From Leptospira fluminis (GTDB lineage: Bacteria; Spirochaetota; Leptospiria; Leptospirales; Leptospiraceae): a stretch of 64,000 nt of DNA. Numbering within the stretch: the stretch's first letter is position 1; each line of letters starts with the position of its first letter. The position numbers and the translations under genes were made by a program. This document shows, piece after piece, positions 52,873-62,500 of this stretch. The DNA lies in NCBI RefSeq assembly GCF_004771275.1, contig NZ_RQEV01000002.1, forward strand, positions 117,892 to 181,891. Direction: 5' to 3'. A model generated the notes under the pieces. The model saw nothing but the letters and a program-made list of their open reading frames with translations. It was not told the origin of the DNA and ran no database searches.

Positions 52873-54759
52873 ATGACGAAATTCAGGATGAAAATCGCAC
52901 GTGTGGTCCTAGGAATCGCCACCTTATCCGCCCCAATCTGGGTCAAAGCCCTCCCCGTAGAATCTCCTCCCGGGAACGAAAACAAGGGTTCGGAATTCGG
53001 ACAAAACCCATCTCTCCCCTCGGAACCAGACAAGCTCGAGCCTAAGGATTCTTCTAAAACCATCCCGAGCGGCTTGGAAAAGACGAACCCGAACGAAACA
53101 GGATCGGCTCCACAAAAGAAAGAAAAGGAAATCTACAAGAGCCCTCTCATCGGAAATACTCCCGGGGAATACTTGAGAAGTTTGCAGGTCACTCCGGAAC
53201 AGAACAAGGTGATCCGCTCCAATTCGGATCTCTGGTTTCAGGACAGGTTCCGAGTGGGATTTTCGGTCCGCCCTCGATACGAATCCATCAATAACACGGA
53301 CTTCAATAAGACTACTGCAGATAATTCCAACGTGGTAACCGGATTGACCCAGTTTTATCTGATCGCAGACATCAATCCGTATGTTATTTTCAAAGCTACT
53401 CTGCAGGACTCTCGGATTTGGGGCGGAGAACAATCCCCTGCATACACCGGAACCTCTCGCTTCGAACTAGGCACGAACGGCGGTGTGATTTACGATACCA
53501 CTAAGGCGAGCCAAAACCAAGTCCCAGTATTGAATACGACTTCCTTTCGGGAGGCTTTTTTCGATCTGCGCACACCGGACCAATCCCTCAGACTCAGATT
53601 AGGAAGGCAAATCATCGATTTCGGAGACGGAAGGATTCTAGGCGCGGCGAACGACAATCAGATCGGAAATTCCAGCGACGGATTGCGTTTTACCGCCAAG
53701 TCCGGAAACAACACTTTGGACACGTTCGGAACCGTGATCACGGCTCAATACAATTCCTCCGGATTAGTCAGCGCGAATACCGCTCTTCCCAACTCCTATC
53801 TTGTCGGAGCGAATAATTTTACGAAATTTGCAAGTTGGTTGGCTTTGGATATCTACGATTTCACCGTAATCCGAAGATACAACCCCGCGAACAATAGCAC
53901 GGTCGTGACCAAGCCTACGGACCAACAGAATACCTACGGCTTCAGGCTGACGAACAGGACGGAAAACAATTCGCTTCCGGAAGGAGTACCTTTCGACTGG
54001 ACCGTGGAAGCCGCTTGGCAGGGAGGCTATAATGGACTCCGAGTGGGAACGAGCTGGCTGCAAAACGCGACCGATCCGAGTACGGGTACGGGGGCGATCA
54101 ATGCGTTTAACAATAAAAATTTTTTGATCGAAAACGAAAACCAAAAGTATGCCTCGCATTTCCTTACTCTACAGGCGGGAGTTCATCCGAGTAAGAATCT
54201 CAGAATCGGTCTACAATACGTTTATGCCTCGGGAGATCCGAATAGAAGCGATTCTTCCGTTGGCACCTGGAACGCCCCTTTTCCGACAAGGAGGATCGCA
54301 AGCGGTTTTATCCCTTATAGCGGAAACGGAATCGCGGGAACCTTCTTTTGGCAGAATGCGAAGGATTATTCCGTTCACATAAAATGGACTTCGGGAAAAT
54401 GGGGGACGTTCATCTTCAATCCGCATTTCTATTATAAGGCGAAATTGCAGGACGCTTATTATAATAATAACGGAATCGTCACCGGAACTCTTGCGGGAAG
54501 TACCGAGGACTTTTCCAATAACCAACAATATAATGCGAATTCACAACATTTGGGAAAGAAAATCGGAACCGAGGTGGACTTCATTTATATGGTGACTCCG
54601 TGGGAGAACGTCTCGATTTGGGGAGGCGTCGCGTTCTTAAGAGCGGGAGATTCGATCAGGAATGCCCATCAGACCGTGCCTACTTCCAGTACCCCCAGCA
54701 TATATACCGGAAAGCCTGATGCCTCCTATTTCTTTCTGCAGACGGTGTTCGCGATCTGA
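52873..54759 (+). CDS. Outer-membrane porin, alginate-export-like family
   Basis: A 628-residue protein with a signal peptide (KIARVVLGIATLSAPIWVKA), then a Pro/Glu/Lys-rich linker of about 80 residues. From residue 115 the alternating beta-strand pattern of a barrel begins (FRVGFSVRPRYESINNTDFNK, YLIADINPYVIFKATLQDSRIWGGE, FREAFFDLRTPDQSLRLRLGRQIIDFGDGRILGAANDNQ), matching the Alginate_exp porin type; the chain ends in a C-terminal aromatic strand (ASYFFLQTVFAI). Despite the family name it need not carry alginate. AGAGGAAA precedes the ATG. The motif shared with the sulfate operon suggests it admits sulfur compounds through the outer membrane. Confidence 0.8.
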   Translation: MTKFRMKIARVVLGIATLSAPIWVKALPVESPPGNENKGSEFGQNPSLPSEPDKLEPKDSSKTIPSGLEKTNPNETGSAPQKKEKEIYKSPLIGNTPGEYLRSLQVTPEQNKVIRSNSDLWFQDRFRVGFSVRPRYESINNTDFNKTTADNSNVVTGLTQFYLIADINPYVIFKATLQDSRIWGGEQSPAYTGTSRFELGTNGGVIYDTTKASQNQVPVLNTTSFREAFFDLRTPDQSLRLRLGRQIIDFGDGRILGAANDNQIGNSSDGLRFTAKSGNNTLDTFGTVITAQYNSSGLVSANTALPNSYLVGANNFTKFASWLALDIYDFTVIRRYNPANNSTVVTKPTDQQNTYGFRLTNRTENNSLPEGVPFDWTVEAAWQGGYNGLRVGTSWLQNATDPSTGTGAINAFNNKNFLIENENQKYASHFLTLQAGVHPSKNLRIGLQYVYASGDPNRSDSSVGTWNAPFPTRRIASGFIPYSGNGIAGTFFWQNAKDYSVHIKWTSGKWGTFIFNPHFYYKAKLQDAYYNNNGIVTGTLAGSTEDFSNNQQYNANSQHLGKKIGTEVDFIYMVTPWENVSIWGGVAFLRAGDSIRNAHQTVPTSSTPSIYTGKPDASYFFLQTVFAI

Positions 54760-54769
54760 TTCTCAAAAT

Positions 54770-54792
54770 CCCGTTCCTACATGCGGAACGGG
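54770..54792 (+). terminator. Terminator after the porin gene
   Basis: CCCGTTCC at 54770-54777 pairs exactly with GGAACGGG at 54785-54792 around a seven-base loop, shortly after the stop. The following T-run is short. Confidence 0.65.
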
Positions 54793-54940
54793 CCCTATTT
54801 AAAAAACGAAGTTTTTCTTTCTCGACGATCCAGGTAAAAAGATAATTTTTTTACAAAAATGGAAGAAATACCTGCACCGACAGGTCTTAATGTCAGGTAG
54901 ATTCCAAAAACGGGCTTTTGCCCGAAGGAAGGAGCATCGG

Positions 54941-55969
54941 ATGAAAGGAAGGCTCTCGCATGAGATTCGGTTTTACCTCGGAAAGATCGAATGCACTTCT
55001 TACGGTTCCTTTCAAAAGAAGGGTTTCCTTCTTGCCTGCATTCTTCTTTTTTCTTGCGCCACTCCTTCCTCTCTGATTACGGATCCTTCTACCGCTCGTC
55101 CTGCGGAAAATTACCAAACCGACTCCGGAGCGGACCTGCTGGACAAATACAGGGTCGCGATTTTAGAATCTTCGGAAAGAGCCCTCCCTTTCGAGGAGGA
55201 CTTGAAAGGAGCGCTTCTGGAATCGGGAAAAATCGTAGTGATCGATCGCAAGAAGACGGCTGACGCGTTAAACGAAATCACTCTTAGCATGCAAGGTCTC
55301 GCGACCGCGGAAAACGCCCCCAAGATCGGCAAACTGTTATCGGCGCAAAAGTTGATTCAGATCCGGGAATCCGGCAAGAGATGGGCTATCGAACTTCTGG
55401 ATGTCCAGACCTCCAAGGTGGACTTCAACCGTTCCTTTTCCGAAAACGGATCCGGAAGGGTCTTTCAGGAGCTGGTTCAATTCCTCTCGCAAAATCTTCT
55501 TCTAAGGAATTTAAGCGGACTTAAATCCACGGTTTCCTCCTTAAAGGTCACTCTTACCTCCTCCCGAAAGACTTATAAAAACAACGAACCTGTGAATTTC
55601 CAGGTAAGGGTGTCGGAGGATTGTTATCTCTACTTGATTTTACTGCAAAGCGACGGAGATACCATCCTTCTCTTTCCGAACGATAGCTCCCCTTCCAATT
55701 TCGCGAAGGCGGGATCTACGATCCAAATTCCGGACGGTAAATCGGGATATATTCTTGCGGCCGGAGAACCTTTCGGACGGGACATGATCAAAGCCATAGC
55801 CTCCAAAAAGAATCTGGATCTATTCAGCGCGACTCCGGTGCCCGGAACTCCTTTCGGGCGTATAACGAATCCTTTCGACGTAGTAGCGAGGGGGATCAAG
55901 AAAATAAACACGGAAATACGCGAAGAAGAATGGAACAGCGCAGAGATCACGATACAAACGGATCCGTAA
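54941..55969 (+). CDS. DUF4384-domain lipoprotein
   Basis: ATG 54941 has GGAAGGAG seven bases upstream, giving 342 residues; the frame is open 17 codons further. The hydrophobic segment FLLACILLFSC, unusually about 35 residues from the start, ends in a lipobox, so a later start is possible. Residues 75-200 resemble a CsgG/curli-assembly-like or nucleotide-hydrolase-like region (YRVAILESSERALPFEEDLKGALLESGKIVVIDRKKTADALNEI). The C-terminal part (LKVTLTSSRKTYKNNEPVNFQVRVSEDCYLYLILLQSDGDTILLFPNDSSPSNF) is a DUF4384 domain, often found fused to caspase-like peptidases. Here a caspase gene lies two genes downstream, so the functional link is kept in operon form. Confidence 0.8.
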   Translation: MKGRLSHEIRFYLGKIECTSYGSFQKKGFLLACILLFSCATPSSLITDPSTARPAENYQTDSGADLLDKYRVAILESSERALPFEEDLKGALLESGKIVVIDRKKTADALNEITLSMQGLATAENAPKIGKLLSAQKLIQIRESGKRWAIELLDVQTSKVDFNRSFSENGSGRVFQELVQFLSQNLLLRNLSGLKSTVSSLKVTLTSSRKTYKNNEPVNFQVRVSEDCYLYLILLQSDGDTILLFPNDSSPSNFAKAGSTIQIPDGKSGYILAAGEPFGRDMIKAIASKKNLDLFSATPVPGTPFGRITNPFDVVARGIKKINTEIREEEWNSAEITIQTDP

Positions 55970-56021
55970 CGAATTACAAAAATTGAATGAAATAAAAATA
56001 ACGGAATAGAGGATTAAGAGC

Positions 56022-56924
56022 ATGTTTAGGAAATTAGTTATTGCCTTATTGACGATACCTTATTTGATTTTGCAGTTAGGCTGCACTACCATCTCTCCGG
56101 GGCAAGCCGGAATCGTTTTTGCCCCTTTTGAAAACAAGATCCAAAAGGACATTCTTACGGCGGGGACTTATTCCATTTCACCCACTAAAACCGTATTCGT
56201 ATACAATCTCCAGTGGGAACCCTACAAGGAAACGATTGATGTGATCACTCGGGACGATCTTAGAATAGATGTGATCGCCTCCATTACGATCCGTCCCATC
56301 CAAAGTCAAATCATCAACCTCCACACCGAAGTGGGGCCGCAATATTATACGAATGTGGTACGCCAAGACTTTAGAACTAGCGTAAGGAACGCTTTTACGA
56401 ACTACCCGATGATACAGATCTCCAAAAACAACCAGCAGATCGTAAAGGAGATAAAGACGATGATGGAGGATAAGCTGTCCGCAAGACATATAGAAATCGG
56501 CAACGTGAATATAGACGATATTTCCTTCAGCCGTCAGGTAATGGACGCGATCCAGAAAAAGCTCACGAAGGAGCAGGAGCTGGAAACGATGAAATTCGAG
56601 ATAGCTATCCAGAAAAAGGACAACGAGATCGCAAGAATGAACGCCCAACGAGACGCCGAAATCGTGACGATTAAGGCCAAAGCCGAAGCGGACGCTATTA
56701 AGATCGTGAACGATTCCCTTTCCTCCAAATACATACAATACAAGGCTTATGATAGTCCTCAAAATAAATTGATTTTCGTTCCCGTAGGACCGAACGGTCT
56801 GCCGGTCACGGTGAGAATGAACGTTTCGGAACCCACCAATACGCACCATACCGCAAAAACAGGAGTTCCGTCCGTGCTTTCCAAGCCTTCCACCGCCAAT
56901 CAAGATTCCGACGACGGGAATTAA
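56022..56924 (+). CDS. Prohibitin/SPFH-domain lipoprotein
   Basis: A 300-residue protein with signal LVIALLTIPYLILQLGC, a good lipobox, so it is membrane-anchored on the outer face of a membrane. An SPFH/Band-7 domain follows: ISPGQAGIVFAPFENKIQKDILTAGTYSISPTKTVFVYNLQWEPYKETIDVITRDDLRIDVIASITIRP. A coiled coil comes next (LTKEQELETMKFEIAIQKKDNEIARMNAQRDAEIVTIKAKAEADAIK), and the last 35 residues are disordered. Prohibitin-like proteins form ring scaffolds. GAGG precedes the ATG. The caspase gene begins 14 bases after it, so the scaffold may position that protease. Confidence 0.85.
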   Translation: MFRKLVIALLTIPYLILQLGCTTISPGQAGIVFAPFENKIQKDILTAGTYSISPTKTVFVYNLQWEPYKETIDVITRDDLRIDVIASITIRPIQSQIINLHTEVGPQYYTNVVRQDFRTSVRNAFTNYPMIQISKNNQQIVKEIKTMMEDKLSARHIEIGNVNIDDISFSRQVMDAIQKKLTKEQELETMKFEIAIQKKDNEIARMNAQRDAEIVTIKAKAEADAIKIVNDSLSSKYIQYKAYDSPQNKLIFVPVGPNGLPVTVRMNVSEPTNTHHTAKTGVPSVLSKPSTANQDSDDGN

Positions 56925-56938
56925 GGAAGGATAATCCT

Positions 56939-59119
56939 ATGGTTCTCCGCTTCCTGTTCGTCTGGTTCCTGCTACAGAATTCGATTTTAGCCGTAGAATC
57001 CCCACTGCATCCTTCCTGGAAAGAATCCTCCGGCATCTCTACGTTCTCGGATTTGGGAGCAGGTAGAATCGCGACAGGTTTGGAAAATAAAACCGTAGTG
57101 ATTTGGAGCCTAAAGGGAAGATTCTTCCGGGTTCTACAGGCCAACACTTCGATCGTATCCTCTATCGCCTATTCTCCGTTTGGTGAAAGAATCGCTTACC
57201 AAGCGGACGATAGTAAGATCAGAATATACTCGCTCGATACGGGAGAATTTCAGGAGATCGCGAATACGGGCGGAGGTTCCATAGCCGTTTTCGACTTTTC
57301 TCCCGACGGAAAACTCCTCGCAGGAGGAGACGAGAACGGAAAGATCCGAATTTGGAACTCGAAAGGAGAAATCGTCGAGTCGATTTCCGCCCACGACGGT
57401 CCGATCACGGATCTAAAATACGCGTCGAACTCCAAATACGTCGCGACCACCGCGGAGGACGGTAAGTTAAGGATCTGGTCACCTTCCGGAAAAATGTTAA
57501 ACGAATACGTGCTCCATAACGGCTCCGTACTTTGCCTTTCGATTTCACCGGACGCAAAAAGGATCGCGACGGGTGGAGACGACGGGAAGGTCCGATTGGT
57601 CGATTTAGCAGACGGAAAAATCGTCTCGCTCATCGGTCATACATCCTCGGTTCATTCTACATCCTTTTCTTCGGACGGGACGTACCTACTGAGTTCATCC
57701 GAGGATTTGACGGTGAGACTCTGGAAGGAAGGAAAAACGATCTCCGTCATTAAAGGACATACGGACACCGTGAATCGGGCCGTTTTCGTCAACGGAGGGA
57801 AGAACGTTCTCACCGGGAGCGACGACGGGACCCAAAAAATATTCGATCTAAAAGGAAATTTAAAGACCAATATCGTTCTTACGGATAAGGGAAAAATCGT
57901 CTTCAACCCTTCCGGTCGCTTCGATTACGATTCCGAAACGTTGGAGAGTTATTTTTTCTTCAACTCCGAGGAGTCCCCGGATGGTTTCGGCCTGGAGACT
58001 TTTTTTAACCGCTTTTACAGCCCCGAGCTCATACAGACTTCCCTTTCGGATATCGGAGGCGAACAAACCCTATCGGAACTATACCGGTCTTCTCCCCCGC
58101 CGAAAGTCCGAATCCAAATCCAGCCCGACCCGAATACGGATTCCGCTTCGATACAAGGAACTGTCTGCGACTCGGGCGGAGGAATCGAAGATGTCTTCGC
58201 ATACCACAACGACTCCCTCATCTCGAAAGAAAGCCCTAGATCCGTACGAATGGTCCGGACGGGAAATTGCCTGCAGGTAGTGTTCAAATCCGCGCTTTCA
58301 CCCGGCTCCAATTCGTTTCGAATCGGTGCGGAAAGTAAAGCGGGGTTGGTCGCTTATTCGGAAACGAAAAACTATCAGTCTCTCCGAAAATCCGCTTCGA
58401 AGGCAACCCTCCATCTGGTGTTGATCGCGATCGACGATTATCCCGGTTCGTCTATGGATCTGAAATACGCAGTCAAGGATGCCACGGCGATTTTGAAAAA
58501 AGTTTCTTCCGCAGGCGACGAAACGTTCGATAAGATAGTCGCTTATACGGCGTATAATGGACAAGCCACGAAATCCGGAATGGAGGATTTATTCCAAAGA
58601 GTCGCCTCATCCTCGGGGCCGGAAGACGCCTTGCTTGTTTTTATCGCGGGTCACGGAAAGGAGAAGTCCGGAAATTTCTTTTTCTTAACGAGTTCCTATC
58701 AGGCGGATAAACCGGATGACGTTCGATCCGGATTCAGCCAACAGGAATTCATCTCTTCGATCTCTAAGATTCCCGCGACAAGAAAACTGATCATCTTCGA
58801 TACCTGCGACTCGGGCGGAGAATGGATCACCCAATTCAAAGACATCAGTTCGTTCGCCAAAACCGCGGGAGTCTGCGTAATCGCCTCCACCCTGGAAAAA
58901 GAGGAAGCCTACGAATCCTCGGAACTCTCGCACGGCATCTTGACTACGGCTCTATTGGAAGGTCTGGAAGGCAAGGCTAGAACGAACGGAAAAATCACCG
59001 CCGCAAGTCTGATCTCGTACGTCAATTTACGCGTTCCGGAATTGGCCAAAACCGTTCTAAAGAAGGAGCAGTATCCCTACTCCTCCCAAAGAGGCCGTGA
59101 CTTTACGTTAAACGAATAA
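56939..59119 (+). CDS. WD40-repeat caspase-family (C14) peptidase, exported
   Basis: A 726-residue protein with a signal peptide (LRFLFVWFLLQNSILA). Seven or so WD40-like repeats form residues 30-320 (for example AVFDFSPDGKLLAGGDENGKIRIWNSKGE, LCLSISPDAKRIATGGDDGKVRLVDLADG, HSTSFSSDGTYLLSSSEDLTVRLWKEG). A beta-rich linker leads to a caspase domain at about 480-720 with the catalytic pair His572 (FIAGHGKE) and Cys623 (IFDTCDSGG), so it should be active. It probably functions in the periplasm, since no later membrane span is seen. GGAAGGAT precedes the ATG. The operon with DUF4384 and prohibitin-like lipoproteins suggests a sensor-scaffold-protease module. Confidence 0.87.
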   Translation: MVLRFLFVWFLLQNSILAVESPLHPSWKESSGISTFSDLGAGRIATGLENKTVVIWSLKGRFFRVLQANTSIVSSIAYSPFGERIAYQADDSKIRIYSLDTGEFQEIANTGGGSIAVFDFSPDGKLLAGGDENGKIRIWNSKGEIVESISAHDGPITDLKYASNSKYVATTAEDGKLRIWSPSGKMLNEYVLHNGSVLCLSISPDAKRIATGGDDGKVRLVDLADGKIVSLIGHTSSVHSTSFSSDGTYLLSSSEDLTVRLWKEGKTISVIKGHTDTVNRAVFVNGGKNVLTGSDDGTQKIFDLKGNLKTNIVLTDKGKIVFNPSGRFDYDSETLESYFFFNSEESPDGFGLETFFNRFYSPELIQTSLSDIGGEQTLSELYRSSPPPKVRIQIQPDPNTDSASIQGTVCDSGGGIEDVFAYHNDSLISKESPRSVRMVRTGNCLQVVFKSALSPGSNSFRIGAESKAGLVAYSETKNYQSLRKSASKATLHLVLIAIDDYPGSSMDLKYAVKDATAILKKVSSAGDETFDKIVAYTAYNGQATKSGMEDLFQRVASSSGPEDALLVFIAGHGKEKSGNFFFLTSSYQADKPDDVRSGFSQQEFISSISKIPATRKLIIFDTCDSGGEWITQFKDISSFAKTAGVCVIASTLEKEEAYESSELSHGILTTALLEGLEGKARTNGKITAASLISYVNLRVPELAKTVLKKEQYPYSSQRGRDFTLNE

Positions 59120-59124
59120 TAAAG

Positions 59125-59484
59125 TTATTTATATAAAATCTCCGTTCCGGCTCCGTTTCCCCAGGTTCCTTCCAATCGGGCGCCTCCGTTTTTCACGTTA
59201 TAGATCACCGGATAAGTGTCGCCCCAGTCCACGGATAAAACGTTTCCCTGCAAAGATCCCGTTCCGCTATAATTATTCCCGACGGACCACTCAAACGTAT
59301 AACTTCCGTCGTCATTCTGACTGATTTGGACGGAACCTTGGTATCTACTTCCGTTCGGATTCGTTCCGCTAACCTTATACATTCCCCCGATCATAAAGGA
59401 CTGGGCAAACGTTCCGGACAGGGAAACGACCAAACCGACGACGGCTAAAAGAGCCAACAATTTCGAAACGGATTTATGCGACAT
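59125..59484 (-). CDS. LIC10280-like small exported protein
   Basis: ATG 59484 has GGAGG six bases upstream and gives 119 residues; the longer frame overlaps the carboxylase gene. A signal peptide (VSKLLALLAVVGLVVSLSGTFA) is followed by a compact beta-sheet pattern MIGGMYKVSGTNPNGSRYQGSVQISQNDDGSYTFEWSVGNNYSGTGSLQGNVLSVDWGDTYPVIYNVKNGGARLEGTWGNGAGTEILY, which I recall as the leptospiral LIC10280 family. The family has no assigned function. It converges on the caspase gene with a five-base gap. Probably periplasmic or surface. Confidence 0.72.
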   Translation of the reverse strand: MSHKSVSKLLALLAVVGLVVSLSGTFAQSFMIGGMYKVSGTNPNGSRYQGSVQISQNDDGSYTFEWSVGNNYSGTGSLQGNVLSVDWGDTYPVIYNVKNGGARLEGTWGNGAGTEILYK

Positions 59485-59530
59485 GAAAACCTCCGACGCG
59501 GAGGGAATTCTAACCCGGTTCCGATGCGAA

Positions 59531-62500
59531 TCAAGAAATTTCCGAGGCCAATCCCCGCAAAATCCATTTTCTAGAATCCGCCGGATCGATGACTGCGTCA
59601 ATTTCCAGATACGACGCCATATTTATCGCCTTCCCTCTTTCGTATGCTTCCTTGACAAGGCGCTCGAACAGACGTTGCCGTTCGTTCCAATCCTTGACTT
59701 CCGCCAATTCCTTTTGGTATCCGGTTCGAATTTCTCCCTCGATGCCCATGGCGCCGAATTCTCCCGACGGCCAAGAAACCGTAAACACGGGAGAATGGAA
59801 ACTTCCGCCCGCCATAGCCATCGCCCCTAACCCGTAACCCTTTCGAAGAACGATCGTGAAAAAAGGCACTTTTAGACCTGCGCCTTCCTGAAACAATCGT
59901 CCCGCTTTTCTTACCAACGCCAACCTCTCCGCGTCCGGTCCTACCATAAAACCCGGAGTATCACAAAGAGATAATATAGGAAGACGGAACGATTCGCAGA
60001 GTTTCATAAAATCGGCTGTCTTCTCGGCGCCTTCCGCATCGATCGCCCCGCCCAAGTGCATGGAGTTATTGGCGATCAGTCCGATGGGTCTTCCTTCGAT
60101 TCGGATAAAAGCGGTTACGATTCCCGGAGAAAAACCAGATCTGAGCTCCAGAACGGAATCGTCGTCGGACAAAATCTCGATCAAAGCCCTTACATCGTAG
60201 GATCTCAGTCGATTCTCGGGAACGATGGAACGTAGGAGCCGTTGGTCCTTACAGGAAAAGTCACCGATTTTTCCCTGAAAATAAGACAGGGAGCGCTTTG
60301 CCGCTCGGACCGCTTCGATCTCGTTCTCTACTACCAGATCGATCACACCGTTTTTGGATTGGATGTCTACGGGACCGATCTCTTCGGCGCTGAAATTTCC
60401 AAGACCGCCGCCTTTTACCATAACCGGTCCCCCCATTCCGATATTCGAATCCTTGGTCGCAATCCGAATATCGCTGGAGCCGAATAACGCGGCGTTTCCG
60501 GCAAAGCAACGTCCTGATGCGACCGCGATTCTCGGAGCAATTCCGTGCAGCTCCGAATATTGGCGGAACGTATGTAAGTCCAGTCCGGCGACTGCGGGAA
60601 CGTCCACTTCTCCGGGCCTTCCTCCTCCCCCTTCGGTAAAGAAGACCAAAGGAAGTTTTAGGTTTTTGGCGACTTGTAAAAGACGATCCGTCTTCTTATG
60701 ATTCATGGCTCCTTGGGTTCCCATGAAGACCGTATAATCGTAGGCAAGGACCGCACATTTAGTACGGGAAGGATCGAACAAATCTCCGTTAACGCTGCCG
60801 ATTCCCGTCACTAGTCCGTCGGCGGGACTCAGCTTGATCAGTTCTTCGATAGATCTTCTCCTTCTCTGAGCGGCGATCGCCAAAGCGCCGTACTCGACGA
60901 ATGTATCCGGATCACAGAGATCTGCGACGTTCTCTCTAGCCGTCCTCTGCCCGCGTTTGTGACGCTTAGAGACCGCTTGCTGGCGAGCACTATCTTCATT
61001 TAACGATAACCGATTAAGGACATCCTGGAGATCCGCTCTGACGAAGTCGATTTCATGTCTTAAAATATCCTCGTGAGAAGGACCTTCCGCTTCGGAGGGT
61101 CGCAAAACTAGGATTACCTGATCGAGCGATACGTTCTTTCCTGGAGAAGAGAGGACGGCTTCCACGACTCCGTTCTCGTTCGCTTTTAGCAAATGTTCCA
61201 TTTTCATCGCGGAAACCACGGCTACTTTTTGCCCCTTTCGAACGAAATCTCCGGCCACCACGTCTATTTCCGTCATTCTTCCGGACACCGGAGAAAGGAC
61301 GGCTATCGTTCCCAAAGGAATCTCATGTGTTTCCGGTTTGGTAGAGTCCTCGTTTCCACGGTTCGATTCGAAGCCGAATCCTTCCTTCTCCTCTTCCATT
61401 TGGAAAGCTAATCTCGCAAAGTTTTCGTCGATGAGTCCCGTATGGACCTTGTATTGTTCCACCTCGGAAAGTCGCAAAAGACGATTTAGAAAACTTCGAT
61501 TCGTTTTACTTCCCTGGATTCGAAATTCACGCAGAGCCCTTCGAGCGAGGAAGACTGCATTCTTAAATTCTGAAGATCGGGTCCGAACGATTAATTTGGC
61601 CAAAAGAGGATCGAAAGAGGGATTCATCGCATAACCGGTATAAGCCGCCGTGTCTACACGAATTCCCGGACCGTTGGAAGGTTCGAATACGGAGAGACGT
61701 CCGGTAGAAGGCTGCAAATTCCCTTTTTCGTCTATCGATTCCGCATTCAAGCGGAGTTGGATCGCAAACCCTTTCGGTTTCGAGAGCGTTTCCTGATTCA
61801 AGCCGAATTCCTTCAGAGAACCGCCTTCCGAAATCCGAAGCTGAAGTTCCACTAGATCGACTCCGAGCGCTTCCTCCGTAACGGTATGTTCCACCTGCAA
61901 TCTTGGATTCGCTTCTATGAAATAGAAATCTCCCTCAGAGTTCTCGTCCAAAAGAAATTCAAAAGTTCCTAAACTACGATACTTTAGATTCCGGGCTAGC
62001 CGGAGGGCGGAATCTATGATTTTATCCCTGGTCGAAGAGGAAAGGTTCGGAGCGGGACAAACTTCGATCAGCTTTTGGTTCCTGCGTTGCAGAGTGCAAT
62101 CCCTTTCCCAGAAATGCAGTACGTCCCCCGTACCGTCCCCTAAGATTTGAACTTCTATATGCCTGGCTCTGGATAAGAATTTTTCCACGTAAAGCTCCCC
62201 GTTTCCAAAGGCCGCTTTCGCTTCCGAAGAACAGCGGGAAAATTCCTCCTGGATCCGATCCGGAGATTCGATCTTGCACATGCCTCGCCCGCCTCCCCCG
62301 GCTAAGGCTTTGATCATTAAGGATCCATGTTGGTCAAAAAATTCTCCGACCTGCGAAAGTTCCGTGGAATTTCTGGTTCCAGGAAGAACTGAAATCTGCA
62401 GGGATTCCGCTAAACGAAGAGCACCCAACTTATTTCCTAAGTTTCGAACGGTTTCCTCCGTCGGACCGATGAAGGTAATTCCGGCTTTATCGCATTTCTT

